From positions 372,001 through 436,000 of the forward strand of contig JAIXMN010000008.1 in NCBI GenBank assembly GCA_025716815.1: a DNA stretch of 64,000 nt, given 5' to 3'. The stretch comes from Dichotomocladium elegans. Taxonomy: Eukaryota; Mucoromycota; Mucoromycetes; Mucorales; Lichtheimiaceae. The position numbers and the translations under genes were made by a program. Each line of letters begins with the position of its first letter. Position 1 is the first letter of the stretch. Positions 23,833 through 33,920 of the stretch are shown here, in pieces. Under the pieces are notes generated by a model. That model searched no databases. It had not been told where the DNA came from and saw only the letters and a list, made by a program, of their open reading frames with translations.

Positions 23833-23872
<40 letters not shown>

Positions 23873-23886
23873 CCCCTCCCTCTCTC
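23821..23886. repeat. CT microsatellite in the 3' flank of nuclease-like copy 1
   Basis: A CTCTCT run with occasional T insertions lies just after the stop codon. A shorter equivalent lies at 31669-31718 in copy 2, so it predates the duplication and has changed length since. Confidence 0.9.
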
Positions 23887-24420
23887 ACAGCTTCTCTCAC
23901 AAAAAAGAAAATAAATCAATATAGCTTTGTAAGATAAACGAATAACATAAGCTCCCGTCAATCGTGTTGCTCTAGAACCACAATCACGTGCTGCCATTTC
24001 ACCCAGCTTGTATTCGAGTGTCATTCTCCACATAATATTATGGATCGAACTCTGTGTATATAAAGGAGTTGGTGGCATATCGCACGCGTAAAAAATCGCA
24101 AATCCCGCAACAACAACGGTGCGAGCCATGGACTATTGTGATTCATTCACCATGATGCGACCCTCTCCCCCCCCACCGCGGTAGGCAGAAGAAATTCCCT
24201 GCATATGGTGCATTGCATACTGTAGTCTTGCTCACAGGCAGCGTTTCTACCCTGCCATTCAATTGTCGGCTGGCTAATACAGCGCGGGCCGTACGAGTGC
24301 CATAGCGAATATTCCACAGCTGGCAATCCCCGCATCCGCATGTGGAATTAAGGCTATGGTAAATGCTATTGCGATAGAAGGGCAGAATATTACTTTTTCG
24401 AGTTCCGACGTATCCATAAT

Positions 24421-26103
24421 ATGCCCAATAAGCAGGACCTGCAGCAGCAAGATCTAGATGCCATTTATCAGCGCACCCTTGGTGCCATTGATTCGATCAT
24501 GCAAGCGTCAGGCCGCCGACTCTCGGATTTTCCGACCCTGCCCCAGGAATGCCGAGACACTCACGAAGAGTCCATGCCACCAACCCAGGTTCTGATCCGT
24601 GCCGAACACACGCAGTATGACCAATATGAACAAGCCCTCCAAGATACCGAATTGGTCCACACTCTCAATGATGACCAGAGAGCTGCGTGTGATGCCATTA
24701 TCACGTCAATTGCCGAGCAATCCAGCGACCCTCATGTATCCCGGCTATTCTTCATCAATGGCCCTGGTGCTACAGGAAAGTCTCAAGTGTTCAAGACTCT
24801 CCTGACGCATGTATGCTTTCAACAGGAGATTGCTTTGCCTGTTGCCTCTTCTGGCATTGCCGCCATCCTGCTTCCTGGTGGCCGCACGGCTCACAGCCGC
24901 TTCAAGATCCCCGCTCGTCCCCGACGAAACAAGTACCTGCAGCATCAGCTTGACCAGTGCACACGCCCATCTTATTCGACATGCCTCCCTGATCGTTTGG
25001 GATGAGGCTTATTATAGGCGGCAGGTATTCTTTTGAGGCCGTAGACAAGGCACTCAAGGACATTATGGGCGCAGTTGACCCTGCATGCGAACACGTCCCC
25101 TTTTGGTGACAAGGTGGTTGTTTTCGGTGGCGACTTTCGCCAATTGCTTCCAGTCCTCAAGAATGGCACACGCCCCGAGGTCGTCGCAAATACCATCCAG
25201 AGCACTACGATTTGGCCCCATGTTCGTGTTGTGCATCTGAACATCAACATGCGGGTGCAGAACTCAGGGCCTCAAGCCGCTGCCTTTTCTGACTTGCTCC
25301 TTGCTGTTGGTGATGGAAGGCCACCGTACCACGAGAATTTCGAGATTCCGCAACAGTGGTGTGTCGATCCCAACGACAGCATGGATCCCATACATGTCAT
25401 CTACCCTTCGATCCGCCTCACCAACAAGCCATCGGTTCAGTTCTGAGATGGTGCTATTCTTGCCACCAAGAACGCCGACGTTGACGATATCAACGACAAG
25501 GCTTTCAATTTCTCTCCCGGTGAAAGCAGAGAGTACCATTCCCACGAGCGCATTATTGACGCCGATGACCCAGATTGTAGCGGCATCAAGCTACCCTCCA
25601 GAGTTCCTCAACAGCCTCAATTCCTCAGGTGTTCTCCCACACTGCTTGAGGCTAAAGGTGGGTATGCCTTTGGTGCTGCTCCGAAATCTCGATCCCGCTG
25701 CATGCCTCTGCAATGGCACCAAACTCATCCTCACGCGGCTTATGCACATTGCATTGCCGTCAGATCCATTGTCCATGGCCAACAGGGCGTGGAGCATATT
25801 CTTCCTCGAATCAACCTCTGCACCAAAGAGGGCGAGATGCCATTTGTCCTGTGCCGTCGCCAACTGCCTGTTCGTCCTGCGTTTGCAATGGCCATCCATA
25901 AGGCACAAGGCCAAACACTGTCCCGTATGGGTATTCACCTTCCCGAACCAGTATTCGCACAGGGGCAGTTACATGTCCCACTGTCACGACCAACAAACCC
26001 TGACAACCTGCACGTGGCAGTATATGATGATATGACGGCTACCCACTCCGCAACAATGAATGTGGTGTGTCCAGAGGTTCTCTGCCAGTCGACCTCTGCG
26101 TAG
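24421..26103 (+). pseudogene. Pif1-like helicase of Helitron type, frameshifted
   Basis: In order: an N-terminal piece (MPNKQDLQQQDLDAIYQRTL), QTEL-like lead (LNDDQRAACDAIITSI), Walker A (FFINGPGATGKSQVFKTLL, about 24750-24805), SSGIAAILLPGGRTAHSRFK, Walker B (SLIVWDEA, about 24990-25010), a Q-motif/sensor block (VVVFGGDFRQLLPVLKNG, about 25110-25165), NINMRVQ, LRLKVGMPLVLLRNLDP, and the C-terminal FAMAIHKAQGQTLSRMGIHL with LHVPLSRPTNPDNLHVAVYD. The frame shifts near 24960, near 25020 and near 25105, a TGA lies at about 25446, and more shifts follow between 25590 and 25830. It is a dead helicase. Confidence 0.85.
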
Positions 26104-26318
26104 ACATTAATTACGCCCATACCATTCCTTTTAACTTATGACCCTTCCTTTACTATTGTTCATCTGTTTATGATGCCAACTTTTCCTTCACTCATTCCCC
26201 TATGGCCTTCTACATTTCCTTTCCATTTTCATCAATAAAAACCACGACCTGTGCCGACTAACCAACATGCGCCACAAAGTAAAAGACCATCCTCCCACGA
26301 CAACGCACGGGGGGTCTA

Positions 26319-26333
26319 GGGGGTTTTACCCCC
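26319..26333. repeat. Perfect 5-bp-stem hairpin downstream of the Helitron helicase relic
   Basis: GGGGG-TTTTA-CCCCC, preceded by GGGGGGTCTA. G/C-rich palindromes near the 3' terminus are typical of Helitrons; an exact CTRR terminus could not be fixed (CTAA at about 26391-26394 is one candidate). Confidence 0.5.
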
Positions 26334-26565
26334 AGCGAGCAGAATTCTCCGTAGCCCACGAAGCGACTAACACGGAGCACAGCGCAGCGGCTAAGTCAGT
26401 ATATGGGCGAAAGAGACTGCAAGCTCGATTTCATAACTATATGTATATTAAGCTTCGTGGACAAACATATTGGATTAGAGCCATGGTTTATCGACAATGT
26501 GTTCTCTCCATTTAATCTGAGTTATTCTCAGCAATCCGTTTTTACAAAGCCGTTATTCCCTTTGG

Positions 26566-28226
26566 GCGTCAACCGGGCATGAAGCACACAGGCTACCACA
26601 GGCCCTCGGAAAACCATCGACGACCCATGGATTACCTCATGATAGACAGTCATGAGGCAAATGCAGGGCAGCAGAACCTAGATTGATAATGTTAGCAACT
26701 ATGGCAGCATGGCTGTGCACCGTAGTCTACCTACCTTTCCACATCGATGGACAGCAAGAGAGCATTGCACAAACCATCGCTCATGAGAGGCGCCAACCGG
26801 GGTTTTAAGCACACAGGCTACCACAGGCCCTCGGAAAATCATCGACGACCCATGGATTCCCTCATGATTGATAGTCGTGGTGCAAATGCAGGGCAGCTGA
26901 ACCTAGATTAATAATGTTAGCAACTATCGTAGCATGGCTGAGCTCTGTAATCCACCTACCTTTCCCATCGAATGGATAGCAAGATGGCATTGCACAAACC
27001 ATCGCTCATGAGAGGCGCCAACCGGGTTTTTAAGCACACAGGCTACCACAGGCCCTCGGAAAATCATCGACGATCCATGGATTCCCTCATGATTGATAGT
27101 CGTGGTGCAAATGCAGGGCAGCAGAACCTAGATTGATAATGTTAGCAACTATCGTAGCATGGCTGTGCACCGTAGTCTACCTACCTTTCCACATCGGTGG
27201 ACAGCAAGAGAGCATTGCACAAACCATCGCTCATGAGAGGCGCCAACCGGGTTTTTAAGCACACAGGCTACCACAGGCCCTCGGAAAATCATCGACGACC
27301 CATGGATTCCCTCATGATTGATAGTCGTGGTGCATATGCAGGGCAGCAGAACCTAGATTGATAATGTTAGCAACTATGGCCGCATGGCTATGCACCGTAG
27401 TCTACCTACCTTTCCACATCGGTGGACAGCAAGAGAGCATTGCACAAACCATCGCTCATGAGAGGCGCCAACCGGGGTTTTAAGCACACAGGCTACCACA
27501 GGCCCTCGGAAAATCATCGACGACCCATGGATTCCCTCATGATTGATAGTCGTGGTGCAAATGCAGGGCAGCAGAACCTAGATTGATAATGTTAGCAACT
27601 ATCGTAGCATGGCTGAGCTCTGTAATCCACCTACCTTTCCACATCGGTGGACAGCAAGAGAGCATTGCACAAACCATCGCTCATGAGAGGCGCCAACCGG
27701 GTTTTTAAGCACACAGGCTACCACAGGCCCTCGGAAAATCATCGACGACCCATGGATTCCCTCATGATTGATAGTCGTGGTGCATATGCAGGGCAGCTGA
27801 ACCTAGATTGATAATGTTAGCAACTATCGTAGCATGGCTGAGGTCTGTAATCCACCTACCTTTCCCATCGAATGTATAGCAAGATGGCATTGCACAAACC
27901 AGCGCTCATGAGAGGCGCCAACCGGGTTTTTAAGCACACAGGCTACCACAGGCCCTCGGAAAAACATCGACGACCCATGGATTCCCTCATGATTGATAGT
28001 CGTGGTGCAAATGCAGGGCAGCTGAACCTAGATTGATAATGTTAGCAACTATGGCCGCATGGCTGTGCACCGTAGTCTACCTACCTTTCCACATCGGTGG
28101 ACAGCAAGAGAGTATTGCACAAACCATCGCTCATGAGAGGCGCCAACCGGGTTTTTAAGCACACAGGCTACCACAGGCCCTCGGAAAATCATCGACGACC
28201 CATGGATTCCCTCATGATAGACAGCG
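26566..28226 (+). repeat. 225-bp tandem array, seven full units plus a partial
   Basis: Units begin (CGYCAACCGGG) at 26566, 26791, 27016, 27241, 27466, 27691, 27916 and 28141, exactly 225 bp apart with no length change. The last is partial, ending near GATAGACAGCGAAGG. The first about 90 bp of the unit has one counterpart in duplication copy 2 (32575-32665); the remaining 135 bp is absent there. Two unit subtypes occur, differing at GTGCACCGTAGTC versus GAGCTCTGTAATC and at CCACATCGGTGG versus CCCATCGAATGG. Confidence 0.97.
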
Positions 28227-29378
28227 AAGGAGTTTCCAAACAACTGAAGGCTGTTGTCGCTGTTTGTTTCTTGGGCAGGCTGGGCCCGAAAAGGAAAAGA
28301 ACGAATTTTTAAAAGTCCTCGCATTCTGCAATGATGGGGCTTCGCTTAAGCAGACTCTTGTCCAGATGTATATTTATTGCTATGGAATGAGTATAAGCTG
28401 TATCGATCAGCCATAGGATATATCGCACGTTGAGATTTTAAGGAAGCACTGTCAGCTGGATAATGGTTTTGCGCAGCCGCCCGGAGATACGAATGTACGA
28501 GTTGATATTTAATGCAACAGAATCGGTAAATAAAGTAAGCCGAAAACCGGTTGACGCACAGATTCCGGAGAGCACTGGTGTATTTTTGTCGCTGACTACA
28601 ATGGTGGTGGTAAATATTTATCGGTTCTCCTAACCTTGGCAAGTATTGGATTGGCGGCACTGCTACAATAGTACATAATTGCTATTCTGACGATCGCTGC
28701 GGACCCTAGTAGGCGGAAGCGCTTTTCTCTTTCAAAGGAGACTTTGCATCGTTGGAGGGCTATTCACATGGGAGTGTCAAGTGGACTTCAAGTCACCCAA
28801 AACGATGTCGGATTGATGGATGAGAAATGAGTGGCATCTCAGACGATGGATGCGAATGATGATGTATCAAAGGTGCATAACCGGCATGGGTCGCTGTGGA
28901 AAATCTCGGTCCTGAGGACGGGAACGACATTAGAAATTTGGAGAAAGAGCATTTCCAGCGTCTATACGATTTGCAGATAGGCTCCTTTGGGAACATTGAC
29001 TACATTTCGTGTGCGTATACCACGTCTGTTGGACACGTCAGTTACGTACATCCGCAGCATTTGCTCTGGACGATACCAAGCTGTTATACGGTGTATAGCT
29101 ACCTCCGCTTCACACGAGCCTGTATACTTTATTCTTTGTTTGTTCGTGACATGAACCGCTTTCCCGCAGCTATGAAGCGTTGAGCAAAAGGAACGAATCA
29201 CCTCACGAAGAAAAAACCGAGAATAGCTGGTGCAGCAAACCTGTTCTGCTTTTGTCCCCGCTCCGGTTAGTCTCCTGCAACATTCTCGGATCGGCTAGAC
29301 CAAGTCGCACGCCCACTCCACTCCCTTTTATCGCTTCACCTCGCTCTTTCTTCTGGTCTTTTGTTCCTTTTGCACAAG

Positions 29379-31648
29379 ATGTCTAAACGCAAATTTCATG
29401 GTGAAGATGGTAATGTTGGTGGGAGAGCTTACAATCAAACCAGCAGCAATCAAATTGATTTCTAACGGCCAACTAATGTAGAACTCAACGACTTTGTTGC
29501 GAAAAGACGCAAACCAACTTTCAGCGCATTCATGACTCGACATCTTAAGGATTTGCCAAAATGGTCGACCGACCTCATACATTTGGACGCTTTAGAATTG
29601 TTTTCCAGGTGGAACCGTAGGTTTGCCAAAGCACTGATAAAGTGCGAAAAACAACATTTATTGCTCAGGTAAAGGATTTGACTTGCTCTTGTTGCTGTCC
29701 ATGCTCATTTGATTTTTTTTCAGTGAGAGTAGCTGCAAGTTCGACAAGGAACGGTGGTCAACTATATCAAGAATTGCCAACGATTTGGTAAGCGCGCAAT
29801 GGATGCTCTTTGCAAGTTCACTTACGTTATGCGCATAGACCGATGTTCAATTGGAGTACATTTGCGGCGGGACAAAACTGCTGCGCGAAGCGAGCTCATC
29901 TGTTTGTGCCGCTGCTTCTACAATGATTAGCAGCAACTCTACAATCGCAAGGGATGACTCTGAAGCTACTATGGGATATCCATCTGCAGTCGCAAGGAAT
30001 GCGTCAGTCAAATCAAAGGAAGTCTCAAAAAAAGTTATCACCATATCTTTGGACCTTCCAGACCTAGAGCAAAAAGTACATGAAATTGCATATGACTATG
30101 TATGAAGTAAAAGAAAGGGATTTATGTTTTATTTGCTTGTTCCTAACAACAATAGCTGTTAATCTATTTAGTTCTCTGGGAAAGGCATCACTAAAGCGAG
30201 ACAAAGGGAGCTACAGGCTATCATGGCCATGGATTGCGGTGATGCTGATTGCAGCTTGGCACTGATTCGACTTGGAGCAAAGCACATGTTGAAAGAAAAG
30301 AAGACAGCAGTGACCCAAGCCATCATCAAGTATTATATCTTTTTCTCTGTTGCACCGCCTGCTTGTACTTAGCTCATGTTGCTTGTCTTTCTGACAATAG
30401 ACTCTCAATATCAAAGATATATAACCTGATTGACTCACGATTTGAAGTTATATATAAGAGCAACGTTCCACCAACGGTCTGGTCCAGTGTAGAGAATAAG
30501 GCGAAAAAGATGATGTGCCTGGATGATGGAAGGCATCTTTCGGATGATACCATCAAGCTCTTTGATGAAATTGTGGAGCAGCAGTCATCGACAGCAATGT
30601 TGAAACTAATTGACAAGAAGAAATATCTCCTGTCCAGCTCTGATAACGAAGACACCGAAGCATACACCGCGCTGCTGATTGTGGAGCAGGTGTAAGTGAA
30701 TTAAAGTTACACATCGATAACTTTATGTAATCCATTGCATTCAATTTCAACAGGGTCAGAAATTTTAATCGTCATCAAGAGAGCGACTCGGAAGCTACTT
30801 GCTACCGCCGGTTTGCAGCATTGCTGGAGGTGTTATTGGATGGCACAGGCATAACGATGATAGAGTAGGTCCTCTTACCGATTCCTTTTGCTTTGCTGTC
30901 TGTGCGTGCATGCGTTGAGCTTTTAACTAAATGCATTGATATATTCCAGCGGTGAAAAAGCCTGTAAGGCTACCAAGATGAACAACACAATCAACAACGT
31001 CTACTTTGAAATTGACCTTAGCCGGTACGGACGAAAAATCGATCTCATCTTGTGCACCCTCGATAGAACCGAAATCTGCTCCAATGAATTCAAGAAGGAG
31101 ACAAGTGACGACTCTGTTATTTTGGATCAGCAATCAAAAAACTTGCGCACAAATGCAAGCATACTGCAACACGTGCTGTATCCCTTGAATCATGAGCTGG
31201 ACACAACTATGGCTATTGACTTGATTGGTGAGCGAATGTGCTTTATATACCTACAAAGTCACTCATTGTGCTTTACTTGCTTAGGTACAAATGGGTATCT
31301 CTATGCTCTCCAGCTTGTCAACGATGATTTCTACATTGCAAAGCCAGTATCGCAACTGCTGTACCCAAAGACCCGCGAGAGTCTATGGCTGTTTCTGGAT
31401 ACGCTGAAGGCCCTCTTTTTTTTTAAAGTAAGGTGTTGCACGTCGAAAGAATATCGTTCTCACCTCCTTCATAGGATTTTTTATGTACAACAGCCAACCG
31501 AGCAAAAATGGAGCTAAACCGGCGCGCAGCCAACAATGCTTTGCCAACGCTGAATACTTCCTTCCCATCCTTTGCATCCACATCGACCTCATCACCAACG
31601 TCATCGCACTCTTCGCCCTTTATTTTTACCTCTCCTTCGCATCCCTAA
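29379..31648 (+). CDS. Nuclease-like protein (putative PD-(D/E)XK fold), duplicate copy 2
   Basis: Same nine-exon layout as copy 1, including a first intron of identical length (29410-29481, 72 nt). It starts MSKRKFHGED and joins ELNDFVAKRRKPTFSAF. The exon with LEYICGGTKLLREAS carries 15 extra residues (DDSEATMGYPSAVARN region) relative to copy 1, bounded by short GCAAGG repeats, so slippage is the likely cause of the difference. The core here is GRKIDLILC (Asp codon 31041-31043) then TEICSNEFKK (Glu codon 31086-31088), so the D...ExK pattern is complete. It ends with the same Ser/Thr-rich tail, TAA 31646-31648. Every junction keeps frame in both copies, so both may still be expressed; only this one retains the full putative active site. 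Confidence 0.72.
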
Positions 31649-31668
31649 AATTGTAAACAGCAACAGCT

Positions 31669-31718
<50 letters not shown>
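31669..31718. repeat. CT microsatellite in the 3' flank of nuclease-like copy 2
   Basis: A CTCTCT run, counterpart of 23821-23886. Confidence 0.9.
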
Positions 31719-31720
<2 letters not shown>

Positions 31721-32574
31721 TTAGCTTCTCTCCCAAAAAAGAAAATAAATCAATATAGCTTTGTAAGATAAACGAATAACATAAGCTCCCGTCAATCGTG
31801 TTGCTCTGGAACCACAATCACGTGCTGCCATTTCACCCAGCTTGTATTCGAGTGTCATTCTCCACATAATATTATGGATCGAACTCTGTGTATATAAAGG
31901 AGTTGGTGGCATATCGCACGCGTAAAAAATCGCAAATCCCGCATCAACAGCGGTGTGAGCCATGTACTAACACAAAGTGCAGACGTCAAGATGCAGTGAT
32001 CATAAAGTCTATTGTGATTCATTCACCATTAATGCTACCCCCCTCCCCCCAACCGCGGTAGGCAGAAGAAATTCGCTGTAGTCCTGCGCACATGCAGCGT
32101 CTCTACCATGCCATTAAATTGTCGGCTGACTAATACAGCGGGGGACAAAAATGAGTGCCATAACGAATATTCCACGATTGACAATTCCCGCAGCAACATG
32201 CGAAACTAAGTCTATCGTAGATGGTGTTGCGGTAGAAACGGAAAATAGAGTCGGATCCTTGCAAACTCTTGCACTCGATAAGGTCAAACTCCATACATCC
32301 ATTATTGCTTCTCTTTCATAGCAGTACCAAGAAGTTTTGCTCTGCATTCCAAGTAACTACCCTAGAAAATTATGGATAGAAAGGCTTTCCTTCTATGCCA
32401 CTATACAAATAACATTCTATTACATGAATTAAGATACATTCACGGCTTTATCTATATAAGATTCGTGGATAACGTACTAGAGTATAATTATGATTTATCG
32501 ACAATGTGCCGTCTCCATGTCAATTTGAGTTATTCTCAGCAATCGTCTTTTATAAAGCCGATATTCCCTTGGGA

Positions 32575-32665
32575 CGCCAACCGGGCATGAAGCGCACAGG
32601 CTACCACAGCCCCCCCCGGAAAACCATCGACGAGCCATGGATTCCCTCATGATAGACAGCGAAGG
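32575..32665 (+). repeat. Single remnant of the 225-bp array unit
   Basis: Starts CGCCAACCGGGCATGAAG and ends GATAGACAGCGAAGG, matching the start of the first and the end of the last unit of the array at 26566-28226. It contains an extra C run. Confidence 0.85.
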
Positions 32666-33540
32666 AATGCAAGATGTAGTTTCCAAAGAAGTGGAAGCTA
32701 ATGGCGCGGTTTGTTCCTTTAGGCAGGCTAGGCCCGAAAGGAAAATAACTAATTTTTAAATAGCCCTTCCATTCTGTAATGATGGGTCCGCTCTTATGCA
32801 GATACTTCTCTAGATGTATATTTATTGCTATGGAATAAGTATAACCTCTATCAATCAGGCATAGGATGTATCGCACTTTGAGGTTCTAGGGAAGCATTAT
32901 CACCTAGATGATGACTTTGCGCAGCCGCCTGGAGATACGAATGTACAAGTTGAGAAAATCAATGGCATCCTACCGATGAACTTTAGAAATTCATCGGTAG
33001 GATGGATTCATTGGTTACAAAGTTATTCTTTGCCTAAAATTTAAAGCGAAAGCGTTTATTCGATTTGCCTCAAAGGGAGATGGAAGTCCTTGTTACGAAT
33101 GAAGGCCATGGTTTTATTACTACGATATTTAACGTTTGGATTTGGAGAGCACTGGTGTATTTTTGTAGCTTAAATACAGTGGTGGTGGTAAATATTTATC
33201 TGTTCTCCTAACCTTGGCAAGTGTTGGATTGGCGGCACTGCTACAGTAGTACGTAATTAGTTTTCTGACAATCGTTGCGGACCCTAGTAAGGGGAAGCGA
33301 TTTATTCTTCCAAAGGGTGCCAATAGCATCAGTTCACATTGATGCTTCAAGGCCGAATAACAAGAGATCAAGCTGATACAATGTCTAGCTTGTGGCATGC
33401 TGTTTGTCGTGAATTTCCAAAACTGGTCGAAAAGATCGAGGAAGTTACAACGGAGGGAAAAGGAGACTTTGCAGCGTTGGAGGGCTATTCACATGGGAGC
33501 GGCAAGTGGACTTCAAGTTACCCAAAACGATGTCCAATAG

Positions 33541-33920
33541 CTGTTCGGGGAGGCGGATAGAAGAACCATGTAGTTGGGCAACTAGGAGCTCCATCATTAC
33601 GCATCTTTCTTATAAAAAGCTTCAGGCCATAAAAGACCTCAAACAACCTCCTCCTCCCGTAACCAATTACAATCTCCTCCCCCGGGTGCAGCCAAGAACC
33701 AACAACCAACAAAAGCCCACCCACTTCCCCAGATAGAGTTAACACCTTCCAGGTTAAGCCACCGACAACGGTGAACTACGCAGAACGCTCGCAGTCATTC
33801 TTTTATTTTTGCTCATATCCCCAGGCCTTTAAATCAAGATTAGCGGTCAGTATATAAAAGGTTCGACAGTTCCGTCGATATCAAAGTCCTTTAGAAACAA
33901 GACTATTACAATTAGTTGAG
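33541..33920. other. Intergenic between the duplication and the USP gene 3' end
   Basis: A 73-codon open frame just before it (33339-33560) has protein-like composition (SLWHAVCREFPKLVEKIEEV) and a partial counterpart near 28735-28830 but no detectable continuation. It is possibly a fragment of another gene carried by the duplicated segment. The rest of the stretch shows nothing. Confidence 0.4.

Larger units (their letters stand above)
24395..26400 (+). mobile_element. Helitron-derived fragment (helicase part only)
   Basis: Copy 2 of the duplication continues across the equivalent position (about 32240-32450) without this sequence, so the block is an insertion into copy 1 after duplication, or was lost from copy 2. 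It carries a Pif1-type helicase relic and, after it, a G/C-rich hairpin near 26319-26333 as is common near Helitron 3' ends. No Rep/HUH nuclease domain is present. Left and right limits (about 24390-24400 and 26395-26440) are estimated from where alignment with copy 2 breaks. Confidence 0.6.
21160..28830 (+). repeat. Segmental duplication, copy 1 (with Helitron and 225-bp array)
   Basis: Sequence from about 21160 (TTTCCAGATAGGTTCGC) recurs from about 28960 in the same orientation. The nuclease-like gene and both flanks are similar, and identity is visibly very high over its last exons. Sequence near 28300-28830 has its counterpart at about 32760-33540. Copy 1 additionally holds about 2 kb of Helitron-derived sequence and the 225-bp array, which explains its greater length. 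Confidence 0.85.
28960..33540 (+). repeat. Segmental duplication, copy 2 (lacking Helitron and array)
   Basis: A direct copy of 21160-28830. The homologous 3' portion (from GAGAGCACTGGTGTATTTTTG at 33148) contains about 145 bp that are deleted in copy 1 near 28730. The array region is a single-unit remnant here. Confidence 0.85.

Noticed and set aside
26566..28226. Regularly spaced repeats that could suggest a CRISPR array
   Set aside because: The 225-bp units are contiguous and similar along their whole length with no unique spacers, and the context is eukaryotic. It is a minisatellite-like tandem array.
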